From Neisseria arctica (GTDB taxonomy: Bacteria > Pseudomonadota > Gammaproteobacteria > Burkholderiales > Neisseriaceae): 64,000 nucleotides of DNA. Shown here one piece after another: positions 47,129 through 56,172 of the stretch (positions within the stretch are counted from its first letter, which is position 1; every line of letters starts with the position of its first letter). A program made the translations under genes and the position numbers. The notes beneath the pieces were generated by a model. The model did no database searches, had not been told where the DNA came from, and worked only from the letters and a program-made list of their open reading frames with translations. The stretch spans positions 2,046,001-2,110,000 of the forward strand of contig NZ_CP091510.1 in assembly GCF_022870905.1 (NCBI RefSeq), written 5' to 3'.

Positions 47129-47965
47129 TTATTTCATCTGGCGCGGTTTTTTAGGGCTATCGTTTCTGATACGCACATATGTGGCGAAACGCGGCGTGCC
47201 TGTTTTGGTAAACCCCCGATAACGGTAAGTAACCAAACTGCCGACAGGAGGCGGATTCTGGCGGTCTGCATCTGTAAAGCCGCTACCGATTCTAAATTCG
47301 CCAAGATGGTTTTTACAGCCAAGGGCACCCAGCATCCCCGCATATTTGCCTCGGCCTTCATGGTGACGGGTAACGGTACATTCCGCATCATGTGCGGATT
47401 TTAGTTTGAGTAGGTTACTACTGCGTCCGCCTTGGTAAGGCAGATTGGGATTTCGCAACATCACACCTTCACCGCCAAGCGATTCGACTTCTTTTAAATA
47501 GGCTTGGGCATGAGCGTTATTGCGAACAGGAATTTGACGAATCACTACAATCGGTGCCTTCGGGTTTCGATCAAGCCAACGTTGCAGCACTGCCAACCGC
47601 TGATAAAGATTACCCTCCGCTTTGGGTACATCAAATACATGAAGTTTGATATCGTGCCAATCTGCATGTGCGGAGCGCACGGTCGCCGAAATCTGCTCAA
47701 AACGCTCGCGGCCGCTGTAAAGTTCGCCATCCAGCGGGTAAGGAGGAAAATGACGGGTAAAACCTGTCGGCGGAGAAAAAGAATAACCTCCCCTGCTGAT
47801 AAGACGTTTGCCATCCCAATAAGCACGCACGCCGTCAAGCTTTTCACTCATTGCCCAACCTTGTACATTCTGCCCTTTGAATTCTTGTGCCAACAGCAAA
47901 TTGGGGGAAGGTCCCAAGGGAAAACAGATGAAAGCCAAAGCATAAGCAGGTAAGATATAACGCAC
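47129..47965 (-). CDS. ligE: Periplasmic ATP-dependent DNA ligase LigE
   Basis: Minimal ATP-dependent DNA ligase that is exported. The 278-residue protein has an N-terminal signal peptide (MRYILPAYALAFICFPLGPS), the nucleotidyltransferase domain with the adenylated Lys42 in SEKLDGVRAYW, motif III-like PLDGELYSGR, motif IV EGVMLRNP and motif V LLKLKSAHDAE, then an OB domain. There is no zinc finger or extra DNA-binding domain. LigE proteins occur in naturally competent proteobacteria and are thought to seal nicks in incoming or extracellular DNA, which fits a DUS-rich genome. The start codon is GTG with an AAGGGGAT site ahead. Confidence 0.93.
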   Translation of the reverse strand: MRYILPAYALAFICFPLGPSPNLLLAQEFKGQNVQGWAMSEKLDGVRAYWDGKRLISRGGYSFSPPTGFTRHFPPYPLDGELYSGRERFEQISATVRSAHADWHDIKLHVFDVPKAEGNLYQRLAVLQRWLDRNPKAPIVVIRQIPVRNNAHAQAYLKEVESLGGEGVMLRNPNLPYQGGRSSNLLKLKSAHDAECTVTRHHEGRGKYAGMLGALGCKNHLGEFRIGSGFTDADRQNPPPVGSLVTYRYRGFTKTGTPRFATYVRIRNDSPKKPRQMK

Positions 47966-48111
47966 TATTTATCCCCTTAAATAATAATATAAGTAATTAT
48001 TCTAATATAAACCAATTGAAAATGTAATATGCATAATCGATTGGAATTATCTCATCGGTCTAAAACACAAAAGGCTGTCTGAAAATATAAGAATTTAAAG
48101 GAATCAACACT

Positions 48112-48744
48112 ATGTCGTTACAGATAGAAATCATGCCGGTTACCCCATTCAGGCAAAATTGCTGTTTGATTTGGGATGATGAAACCAAAGAGGCGGTATT
48201 AACCGACGTTGGCGGAGACGTACCGTTCATACGGGAAAAAATTGCCAAACGCGGATTGGATTTACGTGCGATTTGGCTAACCCACGGACATCTTGACCAT
48301 GCGGGCGGTGTAGTGGCTTTTTTGCAAGAACATGAAGTACCGGTACTGGGGCCGCATCAAGACGATTTGTTTTTGTTGGAACAACTGCCCCAACGCACGG
48401 CCGAATTCGGCTTTCCTGTTTCGCCTTCATTCACTCCGACTCGCTGGTTGAGCGAAGGCGAAATATTAAAAGTAGGTGCATATTGTTTCACCGTACTGCA
48501 TGTTCCCGGCCATACACCCGGTCATGTTGTTTTTTACTGCGAGCAAGCCGGCCTGCTGATAGCCGGAGACGTGTTGTTTTATGAAAGCATAGGCAGAACC
48601 GATTTTCCTCGCGGCAACCATACGGATCTCATTACCAATATCCGTGAAAAACTATTTGTCTTACCGGAAAACACCAACGTCATCCCCGGACACGGAAGAA
48701 CAACTACTATCGGACATGAAAAACGACACAATCCGTATTTATAA
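48112..48744 (+). CDS. Metallo-beta-lactamase fold hydrolase (glyoxalase II-like)
   Basis: A 210-residue MBL-fold enzyme of the YcbL/GloC-like branch. Metal ligands are clear: THGHLDHAGG (His58, His60, Asp62, His63), VPGHTPGHVVFY, LLIAGDVLF and VIPGHGRTTTIGHE. It lacks the C-terminal substrate domain of GloB, as GloC-type enzymes do. The likely activity is thioester hydrolysis such as S-lactoylglutathione, but the substrate cannot be read from sequence. AAAGGAATC precedes the ATG. Confidence 0.9.
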   Translation: MSLQIEIMPVTPFRQNCCLIWDDETKEAVLTDVGGDVPFIREKIAKRGLDLRAIWLTHGHLDHAGGVVAFLQEHEVPVLGPHQDDLFLLEQLPQRTAEFGFPVSPSFTPTRWLSEGEILKVGAYCFTVLHVPGHTPGHVVFYCEQAGLLIAGDVLFYESIGRTDFPRGNHTDLITNIREKLFVLPENTNVIPGHGRTTTIGHEKRHNPYL

Positions 48745-48855
48745 GTATGCAAACTGTAAAAAAAAATTAAGTTTACCTTTCATCTACTATACAACCGATG
48801 CGCTGATATAGTATGCAAGTTGTACATGTGTGTACAAAGCCTGCCAAAGCAGGCT
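48744..48855 (+). promoter_or_regulatory. Repeats and hairpins in the DUF937-OmpA leader
   Basis: AGTATGCAA occurs twice as a direct repeat (48744-48752 and 48810-48818). The second copy runs into the dyad TTGTACA-TGTG-TGTACAA (48820-48837), directly followed by the stem-loop AGCCTGC/GCAGGCT (48838-48855). This looks like regulator sites plus a structured 5' leader for the gene at 48894. Confidence 0.45.
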
Positions 48856-48893
48856 GTTTGAAAATAGTAAAAAAAATAATTTAAGGAGCAAGT

Positions 48894-50066
48894 ATGTCTC
48901 TCGATTTGGGTAATTTGTTGCAAAGCCAATTAGGTAATGTATTAAGTCAATTTTTAGGCAACAACGGCGAAGCCGCCGACAGCAGCAGCAAAGCCGCAAG
49001 CTTAGCGATTCCCGCCATCGTAGCCGGTTTGATTAAAAATATCAGCGGCAACCCTTCCAATGCCTCCGGCTTGTTCGACCTGATTAAAGGCGATGCTGGC
49101 AAACAACTCACCGGAGCGGTTTCCCAAGCAGCCGAAGGTAGTAATCTCGGCTCACTGATTGACTTGGGCAAAAGCCTGCTGCCCAACCTTTTAGGCGGCA
49201 ATGCTGCCGATGTGGCAGATCAGATTTCTCAAGAAAGCGGCGTATCAAAAGCCTCTGCAGGCTCGCTTCTTTCTTTGGCACTACCTTTGGTATTATCCGC
49301 ACTACGCGGCCACGTTCAAACCAACGGTTTAAATTCAAACCAAATTTTAGGCTTACTCGGCCAACAGCAAGGCTGGTTGTCTCAAGCATTAAGCAGCAAC
49401 ATGCTGTCTGCTTTGGGAATCAGCAGCCTGAGCGGTTTGTTCGGCGGCTTATCCAATATGGCCGGAAGCTTGGGCGGCATCAGTGCTGCTGCAACCGCAA
49501 CCACTGCGGCGGCAGCTAAAAGTTCCGGTATCGGCAAATGGATTATCTTGGGCATAGCAGCAGTTTTAGCCGCATTTGCCCTGAAAAATTGCAGTGCCAA
49601 TAACGAACAGCCCTCTGCGCCGACAACTCTGCCGGCAGCCTCTGAAGCAGCTGCTTCAAGCGCATCAGAAGCTCCTGCCGCTTCTGAGCCGGCTGTTGCA
49701 TCAGAGCCCGTTACCGCTGCTCCTATTGCAGACCATGCACGCGTTACTTATGAAGAAGGCGTAGCTAAGTTCTTCTTTGCTACCGGCAAAACTGATATCG
49801 CAGAAGGGGCCGAAACCATCGTAGCTGATGTTATCAATGCCGGTAAAGAAGGCAAAAAACTGGTTATTAGTGGCTTTGCCGATAGCACTGGTGATGCCGC
49901 CGCTAATGAAGAATTGTCGAAAAACCGTGCCGCTGCAGTCAAAGCTTTCTTTGAAGCCCAAGGTGTAAGTGCCGATAAGATTGAGCTGCGTAAACCTGAA
50001 AATACAACCGGTGCGATTGGCAATGATGTAGAAGGCCGTCGCGTAGAAGTAACGGTAGAAGGTTAA
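48894..50066 (+). CDS. DUF937-OmpA domain fusion membrane protein
   Basis: A 390-residue protein of unusual make-up. About residues 1-200 are a YidB-like DUF937 domain of amphipathic, Gly/Ser/Leu-rich helices with no signal peptide. A single membrane helix follows (about 214-232, KWIILGIAAVLAAFALKN), then an Ala/Ser/Glu/Pro linker (about 240-280), then an OmpA-like peptidoglycan-binding domain (about 285-390) with GFADSTGDAAANEELSKNRA, which keeps the key Asp and Arg. The plain reading is an inner-membrane protein with DUF937 in the cytoplasm and the OmpA domain in the periplasm holding the wall. Function unknown. AAGGAG sets the start. A strong terminator follows. Confidence 0.88.
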   Translation: MSLDLGNLLQSQLGNVLSQFLGNNGEAADSSSKAASLAIPAIVAGLIKNISGNPSNASGLFDLIKGDAGKQLTGAVSQAAEGSNLGSLIDLGKSLLPNLLGGNAADVADQISQESGVSKASAGSLLSLALPLVLSALRGHVQTNGLNSNQILGLLGQQQGWLSQALSSNMLSALGISSLSGLFGGLSNMAGSLGGISAAATATTAAAAKSSGIGKWIILGIAAVLAAFALKNCSANNEQPSAPTTLPAASEAAASSASEAPAASEPAVASEPVTAAPIADHARVTYEEGVAKFFFATGKTDIAEGAETIVADVINAGKEGKKLVISGFADSTGDAAANEELSKNRAAAVKAFFEAQGVSADKIELRKPENTTGAIGNDVEGRRVEVTVEG

Positions 50067-50080
50067 TAAAAAAGTCTGAA

Positions 50081-50113
50081 AAACCGACTGCATATATGCA
50101 GTCGGTTTTTTTT
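50081..50113 (+). terminator. Intrinsic terminator after the DUF937-OmpA gene
   Basis: AAACCGACTGCA (50081-50092) and TGCAGTCGGTTT (50097-50108), a 12-bp stem with a TATA loop and eight T. No DUS. Confidence 0.9.
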
Positions 50114-50248
50114 ATTTATTTTTGATAAGGTTTTTTAAACAACAGACTAGGGCGGCTGACGTAAAAAATGAATTCGATATCTCGGCTGTTAACCTCATCA
50201 AAAAACCACATCATCCGCCAAATCCGGTTTTCAAACTTATTTTTAATT

Positions 50249-51718
50249 TTAGCTTGAACAACTCACACAAATTCCACCGGCCCAATCCGGCGGCAACTCG
50301 GCAAAATCGGCAAATTCTTTTTGCTCAGTGAACGGATGGCGCATGCAACGGTATAACCGTTCGATTTCACGAAAATCACCATTTTTTGCCTGCACTATCG
50401 CCTGCTCCAATAAATAATTCCGCAATACATACAATGGATTCACAGCATCCATTTGCACTTTACGCACTTTCGGCTCACTGTTTTCCGCACGCAACCGCCC
50501 CCGATAACGCCCTATCCAAGCAATAAACGATTCGGTCGAGCCGTGAAACAACTCCATTAACCCGGCCGGCAACGGCTCTCCATGCACATTGCCTACATCT
50601 GCCAAACGGCGGAAATAAAGTGTGAAATCAACTTTACGGCTCTGTAAGGCATTAAACATATCCGATACCAGCTCTTCATCACCTTTTTGCTCTGTTTGCA
50701 AGCCGAGTTTAGCGCGCATTCTTTTCAAATAAGCGGCACGGTATATATCGGGGAAATGTTCCAATTCGTCTATCAATGCACTTTCCGACACCAACGGTAA
50801 CAGGCATGAAGCCAAACGCGACAAGTTCCAATGTACTACATAAGGCTGCTCGTTGTAGGCGTAACGCCCGCTATGATCGGAATGGTTGCAGATATGACGA
50901 CGGTCATAAGCATCTAAAAAGCCAAACGGCCCGTAATCAATAGTCAACCCTAAAGCCGACATATTATCGGTATTCAATACGCCATGACAAAACCCCACAC
51001 TTTGCCAAGCTGCTACCAATTCAGCGGTTCGACGGCTGATTATTTGGAACAAGGCGAAATAAGGATTATCTGCTTCACGGCATTCCGGGAAGTGGTTATC
51101 AATCAGAAAATCAGCCAAAGGTTGCAGGTTTTCATGGCGGCCGCTGTGATACATATATTCGAAATGACCAAAGCGGATAAAACTGGGAGCCACACGCGTC
51201 ACCACGGCTGCGGTTTCCTCCTCTTCACGGTACACGGGGTCGGGGCTGCCAATGAGTGCAAGAGCGCGCGTTGTGGGAATACCCAAACCGTGCATGGCTT
51301 CAGAACACAAATATTCACGGATTGACGACCGTAAAACCGCCCTACCGTCTGCAAAGCGGGAATATGGTGTTCTCCCGGCGCCTTTGAGCTGCCACTCCCA
51401 ACGTTTGCCGCTCCCATCTATCCAGTCGCCCAGCAACATGGCGCGGCCGTCTCCCAATTGACGCACATAAACACCAAACTGGTGGCCGCTGTATACAGAA
51501 GCCAAAGGAACTGGCCGGTAAACATCCGCACTACCGCTTAAATATGCCAACATGCCGTCTGAAAACATTTCAGACGGCATGTTGATTTCCTCTGCCAAGC
51601 CCTCATTACGGGCAATCCAATAGGGCGAGGTCAACAGTTCGGAGCGGACACGGGTATAGAAACCCGAAGGCAAGCGGGCAAACTCAGGTTCTTGTAAAAA
51701 CGGCATATGGGAAAGCAT
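50249..51718 (-). CDS. selO: Protein adenylyltransferase SelO (YdiU)
   Basis: Pseudokinase-fold enzyme that AMPylates Ser, Thr or Tyr of proteins in response to redox stress. The 489-residue protein has VYSGHQFGVYVRQLGDGRAM, WEWQLKGAGRTPYSRFADGR with the catalytic Lys, CHGVLNTDNMSALGLTIDYG with the metal-binding Asn and Asp, and the C-terminal CVSC motif whose last Cys replaces the selenocysteine of eukaryotic SelO. I chose the ATG at 51718, eight bases after AGGAAACC. Odd: residues 47-56 (MPSEMFSDGM) are encoded by a perfect 17-bp inverted DUS pair inside the gene. Confidence 0.94.
   Translation of the reverse strand: MLSHMPFLQEPEFARLPSGFYTRVRSELLTSPYWIARNEGLAEEINMPSEMFSDGMLAYLSGSADVYRPVPLASVYSGHQFGVYVRQLGDGRAMLLGDWIDGSGKRWEWQLKGAGRTPYSRFADGRAVLRSSIREYLCSEAMHGLGIPTTRALALIGSPDPVYREEEETAAVVTRVAPSFIRFGHFEYMYHSGRHENLQPLADFLIDNHFPECREADNPYFALFQIISRRTAELVAAWQSVGFCHGVLNTDNMSALGLTIDYGPFGFLDAYDRRHICNHSDHSGRYAYNEQPYVVHWNLSRLASCLLPLVSESALIDELEHFPDIYRAAYLKRMRAKLGLQTEQKGDEELVSDMFNALQSRKVDFTLYFRRLADVGNVHGEPLPAGLMELFHGSTESFIAWIGRYRGRLRAENSEPKVRKVQMDAVNPLYVLRNYLLEQAIVQAKNGDFREIERLYRCMRHPFTEQKEFADFAELPPDWAGGICVSCSS
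51548..51584. repeat. Inverted DUS pair inside selO
   Basis: Perfect 17-bp arms (51548-51564 and 51568-51584) with a 3-base loop. Each arm holds ATGCCGTCTGAA. Such pairs otherwise lie between genes here; this one is read through as protein without breaking the frame. Confidence 0.9.
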
Positions 51719-51899
51719 ATGGTTTCCTGTGCGCAAATATCACCGGTAAAAGACAGCAAAATGCAGCCCCAATCCAAGCGAAGTGATCATAAATAGGTAT
51801 GCTCATCAGCTTAGCACAACTTACTGCCGCCTACCGAAAAAACAGACAAATTATCCGAACCACTAAAACAAGAGTTTGATGCAAATATAGCGAACTCTT

Positions 51900-52925
51900 T
51901 TATGCCCTCCCCAACACCATGGCATCACCGTAGCTGAAAAAGCGGTACTCCTGCTCAATCGCATGGCGATACACATTACGGATATGCTCCGTTCCTGAAA
52001 ATGCGCTCACCAACATCAATAAGGTCGACTTAGGAAGATGAAAATTGGTTACCAAACAATCTACGACATTAAAACGGTAACCGGGCGTGATAAAAATATC
52101 GGTATCGCCCCGCCCGGCCTGTAAACAGCCTGTCGCTCTGGCGGCAGATTCAAGGGCACGCATAGAAGTCGTTCCTACCGCCCACACCCTCTTTCCTGCC
52201 GCTTTGGCAGCCTCTATCGCAGCCACCGTTTCAGACGGCACTTCAAACCACTCGCTGTGCATTTTATGTTCAGCTATGTTTTCGACCCGAACCGGCTGAA
52301 ATGTACCCGCCCCTACATGCAGCGTAACTTCTCCAATATTCACGCCTTTGTTCTTCAATCCATCTAATAAAGCCTCAGTAAAATGCAGGCCTGCAGTCGG
52401 TGCGGCAACCGCACCCTGATATTTGGCATAAACCGTTTGATAACGGCTGTCGTCATTATCATCGGCTGCCCGCTCAATATAGGGAGGTAGCGGCAAACGG
52501 CCGTTTTTCTCCAAAAGCTCGTAAATATCTGCATCACCATCAAAGCGCAAACAAAACAATTCTCCCTCTCGAGCCAGCATAGTGGCGGTAATTCCACCTT
52601 CAAACTGCAACTCCGTACCCGGCTTAGGCGATTTTGAAGAGCGGATATGGGCCAAAGCCGTGTGCCCGTCTATCACCCGCTCAACCAGAGCCTCGATTTT
52701 ACCGCCGCTGGCTTTTTGCCCGAACAGACGCGCTTTCATCACCTTGGTGTTATTAAATACCAAAACATCCCCAGCCGATACCAAAGATGCCAGATCTGCA
52801 AAACGCAAGTCTCTCAGAGGTTGCCCGGGAAAAGCCTCCAACAAGCGGCTGCTGCCGCGCACCTCCGGCGGATGCTGGGCAATCAGGGCATCGGGCAAAT
52901 CGAAGTCGAAATCATTGATATGCAT
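51900..52925 (-). CDS. queA: tRNA preQ1 ribosyltransferase-isomerase QueA
   Basis: Transfers and isomerises the ribosyl group of SAM onto preQ1-modified tRNA, giving epoxyqueuosine. The 341-residue protein starts [19 protein letters not shown], then [49 protein letters not shown] and [22 protein letters not shown], all family hallmarks. It completes, with queC-queD-queE at 24-26 kb, much of the queuosine pathway of this window. It stands alone here. tgt and queF are not present in the window. Confidence 0.96.
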   Translation of the reverse strand: MHINDFDFDLPDALIAQHPPEVRGSSRLLEAFPGQPLRDLRFADLASLVSAGDVLVFNNTKVMKARLFGQKASGGKIEALVERVIDGHTALAHIRSSKSPKPGTELQFEGGITATMLAREGELFCLRFDGDADIYELLEKNGRLPLPPYIERAADDNDDSRYQTVYAKYQGAVAAPTAGLHFTEALLDGLKNKGVNIGEVTLHVGAGTFQPVRVENIAEHKMHSEWFEVPSETVAAIEAAKAAGKRVWAVGTTSMRALESAARATGCLQAGRGDTDIFITPGYRFNVVDCLVTNFHLPKSTLLMLVSAFSGTEHIRNVYRHAIEQEYRFFSYGDAMVLGRA

Positions 52926-53308
52926 GGATGAACCGTTTTATCAGAAAATAAATTAGATAATTATAGCGGAATTTAAACAATACACCGAATCACTACATTT
53001 ATCCCAACCGACAACCGGATAGCCGCCAAAAGCCTTTAGAATAAAAGCTCTTAACGTTTCCGTCATATTTTACACACTCTCGACAACCGTCATTTTATCG
53101 ACCAAAACTCCCTTTTTTTGACAATTTACTGGACATTTAACGGTAAGTTAGCGAAAATGCCGCATCAGAATACACATAAAAACTCATCTGCTACTCAGAG
53201 GATTTCTTAAAAGCACTCCGCTCGGACAGCCAAGCTGCCGCCCACGGACCTGCTATATATCACGACCCAAGCGCCCAGACGCTTCCGTCTTTTTCAAAGG
53301 ATCACAAC
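52926..53308. other. queA-accB divergent region with accB leader
   Basis: A 383-base gap. The accB side holds an attenuator-like hairpin (53277-53294) and an AAAGG ribosome site at 53296-53300. No DUS lies in the gap and no aroQ gene precedes accB, as it does in many bacteria. Confidence 0.5.
53277..53294 (+). terminator. Attenuator-like hairpin in the accB leader
   Basis: AGACG-CTTC-CGTCT (53277-53290) followed by four more T, ending only 15 bases before the accB ATG. It could stop part of the transcription entering accBC. Confidence 0.4.
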
Positions 53309-53767
53309 ATGGACTTACGCAAACTGAAAAAACTGATCGATTTGGTGGAAGAATCAGGTATTGCCGAAATCGAAGTTACCGAAGGTGAAGAAAAAGTACG
53401 CATCACCCGCTCTTTAGCCGCCCAACAGCCCGTTTACGCTGCTCCTGCGCCCGTACAGGCCGCCCCGGTAGCCGTTTCTGTACCTGCCGTACCCGCCGCG
53501 ACTGCCTCATCAGCTGCTCCTGCCGCCGATTTGAGTGCAGCACAAAAATCACCGATGGTCGGCACTTTCTATCGCGCTCCAAGCCCAACGTCACCCGCTT
53601 TTGTTGAAGTAGGACAAAGCGTGAAAGCCGGCGACACCTTGTGCATCATCGAAGCCATGAAACTGATGAACGAAATCGAAGCCGAAAAATCCGGCGTTAT
53701 CAAAGAAATTTTGGTGGAAAACGGTCAACCCGTGGAATACGGCGAACCGCTGTTCATCATCGAATAA
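53309..53767 (+). CDS. accB: Acetyl-CoA carboxylase biotin carboxyl carrier protein
   Basis: Carries CO2 on biotin between the two active sites of acetyl-CoA carboxylase, the first step of fatty acid synthesis. The 152-residue protein has a short N-terminal helix region ([20 protein letters not shown]), an Ala/Pro-rich linker (about 40-75) and the biotinyl domain with the acceptor Lys118 in [12 protein letters not shown]. The flexible thumb CIIEAMKL region is intact. It is followed at 91 bp by accC, the normal operon partner, with two single DUS copies in the gap. Confidence 0.97.
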   Translation: MDLRKLKKLIDLVEESGIAEIEVTEGEEKVRITRSLAAQQPVYAAPAPVQAAPVAVSVPAVPAATASSAAPAADLSAAQKSPMVGTFYRAPSPTSPAFVEVGQSVKAGDTLCIIEAMKLMNEIEAEKSGVIKEILVENGQPVEYGEPLFIIE

Positions 53768-53858
53768 CCACCTTTCAGACGGCCTATGCCCGGAATAATC
53801 CGTACATTGAAAGGCCGTCTGAAAAACTGTTCGGAACCTTTTCTGAAAAGAAACCGCT

Positions 53859-55226
53859 ATGTTGAAAAAAGTTTTGATTGCCAACCGTGGCGAAATCGCC
53901 TTACGCGTATTGCGTGCGTGCCGCGAGATGGGCATCGCCACCGTGGCCGTGCATTCCGAAGCCGATAAAGACAGCCTGCATGTCAAACTGGCCGATGAAT
54001 CAGTATGTATCGGCCCTGCACCCTCACCGCAAAGCTATCTGAATATTCCCGCTCTGATTTCCGCCGCAGAAGTTACCGGCGCGGATGCCATCCACCCGGG
54101 TTATGGCTTTTTGGCTGAGAATGCCAGCTTTGCCGAACAAGTTGAAGAATCCGGCTTTGTCTTCATCGGCCCCCGTGCCGACACCATTCGTTTGATGGGC
54201 GATAAAGTTTCGGCCAAACATGCCATGATTGAAGCCGGCGTGCCTTGCGTCCCCGGTTCGGATGGTGCTTTGCCCGACAACGATGCAGAAATCCTAAAAA
54301 TCGCTGATAAAGTCGGCTTTCCCGTCATTATCAAAGCCTCGGGCGGCGGTGGCGGCCGCGGTATGCGTGTTGTCGAAAAGAAAGAAGATCTGCTCAAATC
54401 GGTTGAGATGACAAAAACCGAAGCTGGCGCTGCCTTTGGCAACCCCATGGTTTATATGGAACGCTACCTGCAAAAGCCCCGCCACGTTGAAATTCAAGTG
54501 CTGGCCGACGAACACGGCAATGCCATCTATTTGGGTGAGCGTGACTGCTCAATGCAACGCCGCCACCAAAAAGTAATCGAAGAAGCTCCTGCTCCGGGTA
54601 TCACCCAAGCAGAACGCGAAAAAATCGGCGAAGCCTGCGTAGCCGCTTGTAAGCGCATCGGCTACCGCGGTGCGGGTACTTTCGAATTTCTGTATGAAGA
54701 CGGCGAGTTTTTCTTTATCGAGATGAACACCCGCGTACAGGTAGAGCATCCGGTAACCGAGCTAATCAGCGGCGTAGACATTGTGCAAGAGCAAATCCGC
54801 GTTGCCAGCGGCCTGCCCCTACAATACACACAAAGCGACATCGTATTGGAAGGTCATGCTTTCGAATGCCGTATTAATGCCGAAGATCCCTATAACTTCA
54901 TCCCGAGTCCTGGCTTAATCGAAAGCTGCCATCTGCCCGGCGGCCTTGGTGTCCGTGTTGACAGTCATATCTATCAAGGCTACCGTATCCCGCCGAATTA
55001 TGACAGCCTAATTGGAAAGATCTGTGTACATGGCAAAACCCGTGAGCAAGCAATGGCTAAAATGCGTGTTGCTATGGCGGAACTGGCCATTACGGGCATT
55101 AAAACCAATGCTGCCTTACATCGTGATCTTTTTGCCGATCCCGGCTTTCAAAAAGGCGGTGTAAGCATCCACTATTTGGAAAAATGGTTGGAAGCGCGTG
55201 CAGCGAAACTTGCTGAAAAAGCATAA
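53859..55226 (+). CDS. accC: Acetyl-CoA carboxylase biotin carboxylase subunit
   Basis: ATP-grasp enzyme that carboxylates the biotin on AccB. The 455-residue protein has [36 protein letters not shown], the glycine-rich lid [34 protein letters not shown] and [17 protein letters not shown] with the catalytic Glu and Arg residues. It sits 91 bp after accB on the same strand and is closed by a hairpin. The other subunits, accA and accD, are not in the window. Confidence 0.97.
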   Translation: MLKKVLIANRGEIALRVLRACREMGIATVAVHSEADKDSLHVKLADESVCIGPAPSPQSYLNIPALISAAEVTGADAIHPGYGFLAENASFAEQVEESGFVFIGPRADTIRLMGDKVSAKHAMIEAGVPCVPGSDGALPDNDAEILKIADKVGFPVIIKASGGGGGRGMRVVEKKEDLLKSVEMTKTEAGAAFGNPMVYMERYLQKPRHVEIQVLADEHGNAIYLGERDCSMQRRHQKVIEEAPAPGITQAEREKIGEACVAACKRIGYRGAGTFEFLYEDGEFFFIEMNTRVQVEHPVTELISGVDIVQEQIRVASGLPLQYTQSDIVLEGHAFECRINAEDPYNFIPSPGLIESCHLPGGLGVRVDSHIYQGYRIPPNYDSLIGKICVHGKTREQAMAKMRVAMAELAITGIKTNAALHRDLFADPGFQKGGVSIHYLEKWLEARAAKLAEKA

Positions 55227-55246
55227 GCTTTTTTAACATCGATAAT

Positions 55247-55280
55247 AAATACCGTCTGAATTTTATTTCAGACGGTATTT
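55247..55280 (+). terminator. DUS-like hairpin terminator after accC
   Basis: 14-bp arms (55247-55260 and 55267-55280). The core is ACCGTCTGAA, one base off the DUS on both arms, so the stem is kept while the uptake signal is lost. Confidence 0.7.
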
Positions 55281-55390
55281 CCATATACAGAAGTAGGTTC
55301 GTCAAGCGGCAGCCCACAAAGCAAGCAGCAGGATAAAATCAACACGAATCAAACCTGCACCAATTCAATCAAACCTTCAAGATATTGGAA

Positions 55391-55882
55391 CTATATCCGG
55401 CGACTCTTCCACCATGCACCCCATACCAGCAGCAACACAAAAGCAAAATACAATATGCTCCATACCGGTAACGGAACACCTAAAAAGTAATCAGGTACGG
55501 CACAATCTCCAAAACCACGTACAACCGGTTCCCAAATATCGAATAAAGGCCAATCACGTAAACGGAACGTCCACGGTGCACCGCAAGCAGGAGCAGTACC
55601 CGGCGGGAGGCTTTGCAGCCACATCTGATAAACAGCTACACCAGCCCCATATACCGCCGGAATACTTACAAATAATGCACTCAATGTACGCGCCATCGGT
55701 TTGCGTTGTGCAGAACAGGCCGCCAATAAAGTAACTATGCCGACAGCCAGCACAGATACGCGCTGCAAAATGCATAGTACACACGGATTCAAGCCGAGTA
55801 CATATTGGGAAAAAAATGATCCTACAGCCGTTAACAACGAAAGTAAAACGATCCCCCAAAGGGTTTTACGAAATATATTCAT
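55391..55882 (-). CDS. dsbB: Disulfide bond formation protein DsbB
   Basis: Inner-membrane quinone reductase that reoxidises DsbA. The 163-residue protein has four helices, the first periplasmic pair Cys34-Cys37 (CVLC, same as E. coli) and a second pair in the large periplasmic loop (PACGAPW and GFGDCAVP). The Arg after the first pair (LQRVS) is the quinone-interacting residue. Monocistronic; no dsbA is adjacent. Confidence 0.95.
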   Translation of the reverse strand: MNIFRKTLWGIVLLSLLTAVGSFFSQYVLGLNPCVLCILQRVSVLAVGIVTLLAACSAQRKPMARTLSALFVSIPAVYGAGVAVYQMWLQSLPPGTAPACGAPWTFRLRDWPLFDIWEPVVRGFGDCAVPDYFLGVPLPVWSILYFAFVLLLVWGAWWKSRRI

Positions 55883-56096
55883 AGGAACTCAAAGCAAAAT
55901 AGATAATATCTGATCAAACAAAAGCCATCTGAAATGATACGAATAAGAATTCTTTCCAGTATAAATCGGTTAACGATATCCAAGCTAGCGATTTTACAGC
56001 AACATACAACTACCTTGCCTACTGCCAACCACCCCACTTTTACCCGAGCGATATAAAACAGAAAAACCACACATTATCAAATCCCTATAGAAATTG

Positions 56097-56140
56097 TTGA
56101 CACTTCTCGGAAAACTCGGCATAAAACCGCTATAATAGCG
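56097..56140 (+). promoter_or_regulatory. Promoter and dyad of the purine permease gene
   Basis: TTGACA (56097-56102) lies 17 bases before a -10-like CATAAA (56120-56125). Just after it, CGCTAT-A-ATAGCG (56128-56140) forms a 6+1+6 dyad that itself contains TATAAT. A repressor bound there would cover the start site. The 28-base gap from TTGACA to TATAAT is too long for one promoter. Confidence 0.5.
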
Positions 56141-56172
56141 CGGCTCATTTACTTAACTTCACGAATGTTATC

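Noticed and set aside
56097..56136. TTGACA and TATAAT read as one perfect promoter before the purine permease
   Set aside because: The spacer between them is 28 bases, far from the usual 17. A weaker CATAAA at 17 bases fits better.
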